This document shows, in pieces, positions 14,247 through 15,984 of a DNA stretch of 15,984 nt (its first letter is position 1; each line of letters begins with the position of its first letter). Source of the DNA: CAYSNP01 sp964432485. Lineage in GTDB: Bacteria; Bacillota; Clostridia; Christensenellales; DTU072. Location: the NCBI GenBank assembly GCA_964432485.1, contig CAYSNP010000039.1, forward strand, positions 1 to 15,984, read 5' to 3'. The position numbers were made by a program, and so were the translations under genes. Below the pieces are notes generated by a model. That model was not told where the DNA came from and searched no databases. It worked only from the letters and a program-made list of their open reading frames with translations.

Positions 14247-15914
14247 ATGATTATTTCTATTAATATTAAAAATCTTGCACTAATAGATTCTATTACTTTC
14301 GAGCCAAAGAATGGCTTAAATGTGCTTAGCGGCGAAACGGGAGCAGGCAAGTCCTTGCTGCTGGGTTCGCTTAACTTTGTGCTTGGCAACAGGCTAAGCA
14401 AAACGCTTGTGCGCTACGGTTGCCAATGGGCTTTTGTCGAGGTGGTATTTGACTGTGCAAGCGGCGAAGTGCAACAGTTTTTGCAAGATTTAGGTATAGA
14501 AAAAGAGGATTATATTTTTGTTAGCCGCAAGTTGCATATTTCAGGTAAAAGCGAATGCAGAATTAATGGCAGAATGGTCAATTTATCCGAATTGAAAAGG
14601 TTGCTTCCATTGCTTTTAGATATTTATTCGCAAGGGGAGCAACTTACTCTTACCGAAGATTCTAATCATATAAAGATACTTGATAACAGTGACGAAAAGG
14701 TTAGCAATGCTTTAAGCAGATATCAGGATACTTACAACTTATATTGCTCCGTAGTTAAAGAATTAGAAAAGCTGGGCAATGCGGATGCCCGCTTGCGGGA
14801 AGCGGATATTTTAAGCTATCAGCTGGAAGAAATACAAGGTAGCGGCATTAGCGCACAAGAGGAAGCTAGTTTGCTTGCTCAAAGGAAGCGGCTTATAAAT
14901 ATTCAGCGAATATCCGAAGGGGTCAATAATGCAATATCCGCTCTTGATAACGAGGGCTTGCCTGCGCTAAATCAAGCATTATATGCATTGCAAAAAGTAA
15001 GCGAGTATGACGACTTGTTAAACAGTATTGCAGGTAGGTTAGATGGCGTATCAATAGAAGTAAAGGATATTACAGACACCTTAAAAAGAGAGGTAAGCTT
15101 GGAGGGTGATGGCGATTTAGAAAAAATCCAAAAGCGGATAGAGTATATTAGGGAACTAAAAAGAAAATACGGAGGCTCTTTTGAAAGTATGCGAGACTTT
15201 TTGCAAAAGGGAGCTGAAAGGCTTGCTTTGCTGGAAGGGGCGCAAGAGTATGAGCAAAAGCTGGAAAAGCAAAAAGCCTTAGCGCATACCAATCTTTTGC
15301 ATGCTGCGGCGGAACTTAGCGGGTTAAGGAAGCAAGCAGCGGAAAAGCTGACTTTAGGCATTACCCGCAACCTGCAAGATTTACAAATGAAAGGTACGCA
15401 ATTTAAGGTACAAATCACACCTATTAAAGAAGGCGCGCAAGGTGCGGATGAAGTTTTATTTATGATTTCGCCTAATCCGGGGCAGCCTCTTTACCCTTTA
15501 AGTAAAATTGCCAGCGGCGGCGAAATGAGCAGGTTTATGCTTGCATTAAAGAGCATAATTGCCGCTTGCGAAGATATAGACAGCTTGGTGTTTGATGAGA
15601 TTGATGCAGGCATCAGCGGTATTGCCGCTTGGACTGTAGCCGAAAAGTTATACAATATTTCAAGAGGGCGTCAAGTGATAGCAGTTACCCACCTAGCACA
15701 AATTGCCGCAATGGCGGACTATCATTATTTAATAAAAAAGAAGGTGGAAAAAGGCTCTACCCTTACCCAGTTGGAGCAGCTTGACAACGTTAGCTCGCTT
15801 ATTGAGGTGATGAGGCTTGCAGGCTCTGCGGAGGATAGCGAAATCGGGCGGCTTAATGCTCAAGAAATTAAAGCTCAAGCCGCTATTTATAAGCAAAAAG
15901 TAAATTTACAGTAA
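14247..15914 (+). CDS. recN: DNA repair protein RecN
   Basis: SMC-like ATPase recruited to double-strand breaks, acting before RecA in recombinational repair. The complete 555-residue protein matches the family length. Walker A GETGAGKS is at 29-36. A long coiled-coil middle region (about 150-370) is broken near residue 250, as expected for an SMC hairpin. The ABC signature ASGGEMSRFML starts at 422, Walker B LVFDEIDAGISG is near 447-458, and a switch-like VTHLAQIAA follows. The usual HGQHEHQ segment reads YSQGEQL here. The ATG follows the argR stop by one base without a clear ribosome site, so translation is likely coupled. Confidence 0.95.
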   Translation: MIISINIKNLALIDSITFEPKNGLNVLSGETGAGKSLLLGSLNFVLGNRLSKTLVRYGCQWAFVEVVFDCASGEVQQFLQDLGIEKEDYIFVSRKLHISGKSECRINGRMVNLSELKRLLPLLLDIYSQGEQLTLTEDSNHIKILDNSDEKVSNALSRYQDTYNLYCSVVKELEKLGNADARLREADILSYQLEEIQGSGISAQEEASLLAQRKRLINIQRISEGVNNAISALDNEGLPALNQALYALQKVSEYDDLLNSIAGRLDGVSIEVKDITDTLKREVSLEGDGDLEKIQKRIEYIRELKRKYGGSFESMRDFLQKGAERLALLEGAQEYEQKLEKQKALAHTNLLHAAAELSGLRKQAAEKLTLGITRNLQDLQMKGTQFKVQITPIKEGAQGADEVLFMISPNPGQPLYPLSKIASGGEMSRFMLALKSIIAACEDIDSLVFDEIDAGISGIAAWTVAEKLYNISRGRQVIAVTHLAQIAAMADYHYLIKKKVEKGSTLTQLEQLDNVSSLIEVMRLAGSAEDSEIGRLNAQEIKAQAAIYKQKVNLQ

Positions 15915-15937
15915 TTACAAATCGAACATTACATAAT

Positions 15938-15980
15938 AAAACCTTGCGCAAGTCAAACTAGACAATAAAGCGAGGTTTTT
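15938..15980 (+). terminator. Probable terminator after recN
   Basis: AAAACCTTGC (15938-15947) pairs with GCGAGGTTTT (15970-15979) through ten pairs including one G-U, and the U-run TTTTT forms its 3' edge. The 22-nt loop is long but can hold a small GTC/GAC stem. It lies 24 bp after the recN stop, close to the window edge. Confidence 0.6.
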
Positions 15981-15984
15981 AAAT

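Overview
The window is an AT-rich stretch with every recognisable gene on the + strand. It reads as part of the chromosome of an anaerobic, endospore-forming Bacillota, most likely Clostridia and probably a host- or sediment-associated lineage. That reading rests on a complete eight-gene spoIIIA operon, on the conserved Bacillota order asp23-like / nusB / folD / xseA / xseB / ispA / tlyA / nadK / argR / recN, and on A/T-rich codon use. I cannot name a species.

Layout. (1) 46-2304: a secreted lipoprotein with two InlB/Flg_new-type repeats and about 13 GLUG repeats, closed by a strong terminator. (2) 2416-6984: spoIIIAA to spoIIIAH, the mother-cell channel complex of sporulation, closed by a long hairpin. 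(3) A sigmaA-type promoter at 7073-7102 starts a tightly packed housekeeping operon: Asp23-family protein, nusB, folD, xseA, xseB, ispA. (4) 10934-11564 holds no protein gene. It contains a sigmaA-type promoter followed by about 580 nt of highly structured RNA that I identify as an OLE RNA (Ornate, Large, Extremophilic). Directly downstream lies oapA, its dedicated membrane-protein partner, then tlyA. (5) Another promoter at 12897-12925 starts nadK, argR and recN. A terminator-like hairpin ends the window.

How it works together. spoIIIAA-AH build an ATPase-assisted, ring-based channel between mother cell and forespore. The asp23-ispA operon mixes envelope, transcription, one-carbon, DNA-repair and isoprenoid functions. 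OLE RNA and OapA form a membrane-bound ribonucleoprotein known from extremophilic Bacillota. The argR gene sits in an operon whose promoter overlaps a near-consensus ARG box, which predicts autoregulation.

Most notable points: the OLE/OapA locus with its own promoter and a long-range helix closing it before a U-tract; an ispA that lacks about 13 residues after its second Asp-rich motif; a nadK promoter placed so that the transcript would start at the ATG (leaderless); an ARG box over that promoter's -35; a recent 396-bp tandem duplication in the GLUG lipoprotein; and an unusually compact SpoIIIAG.
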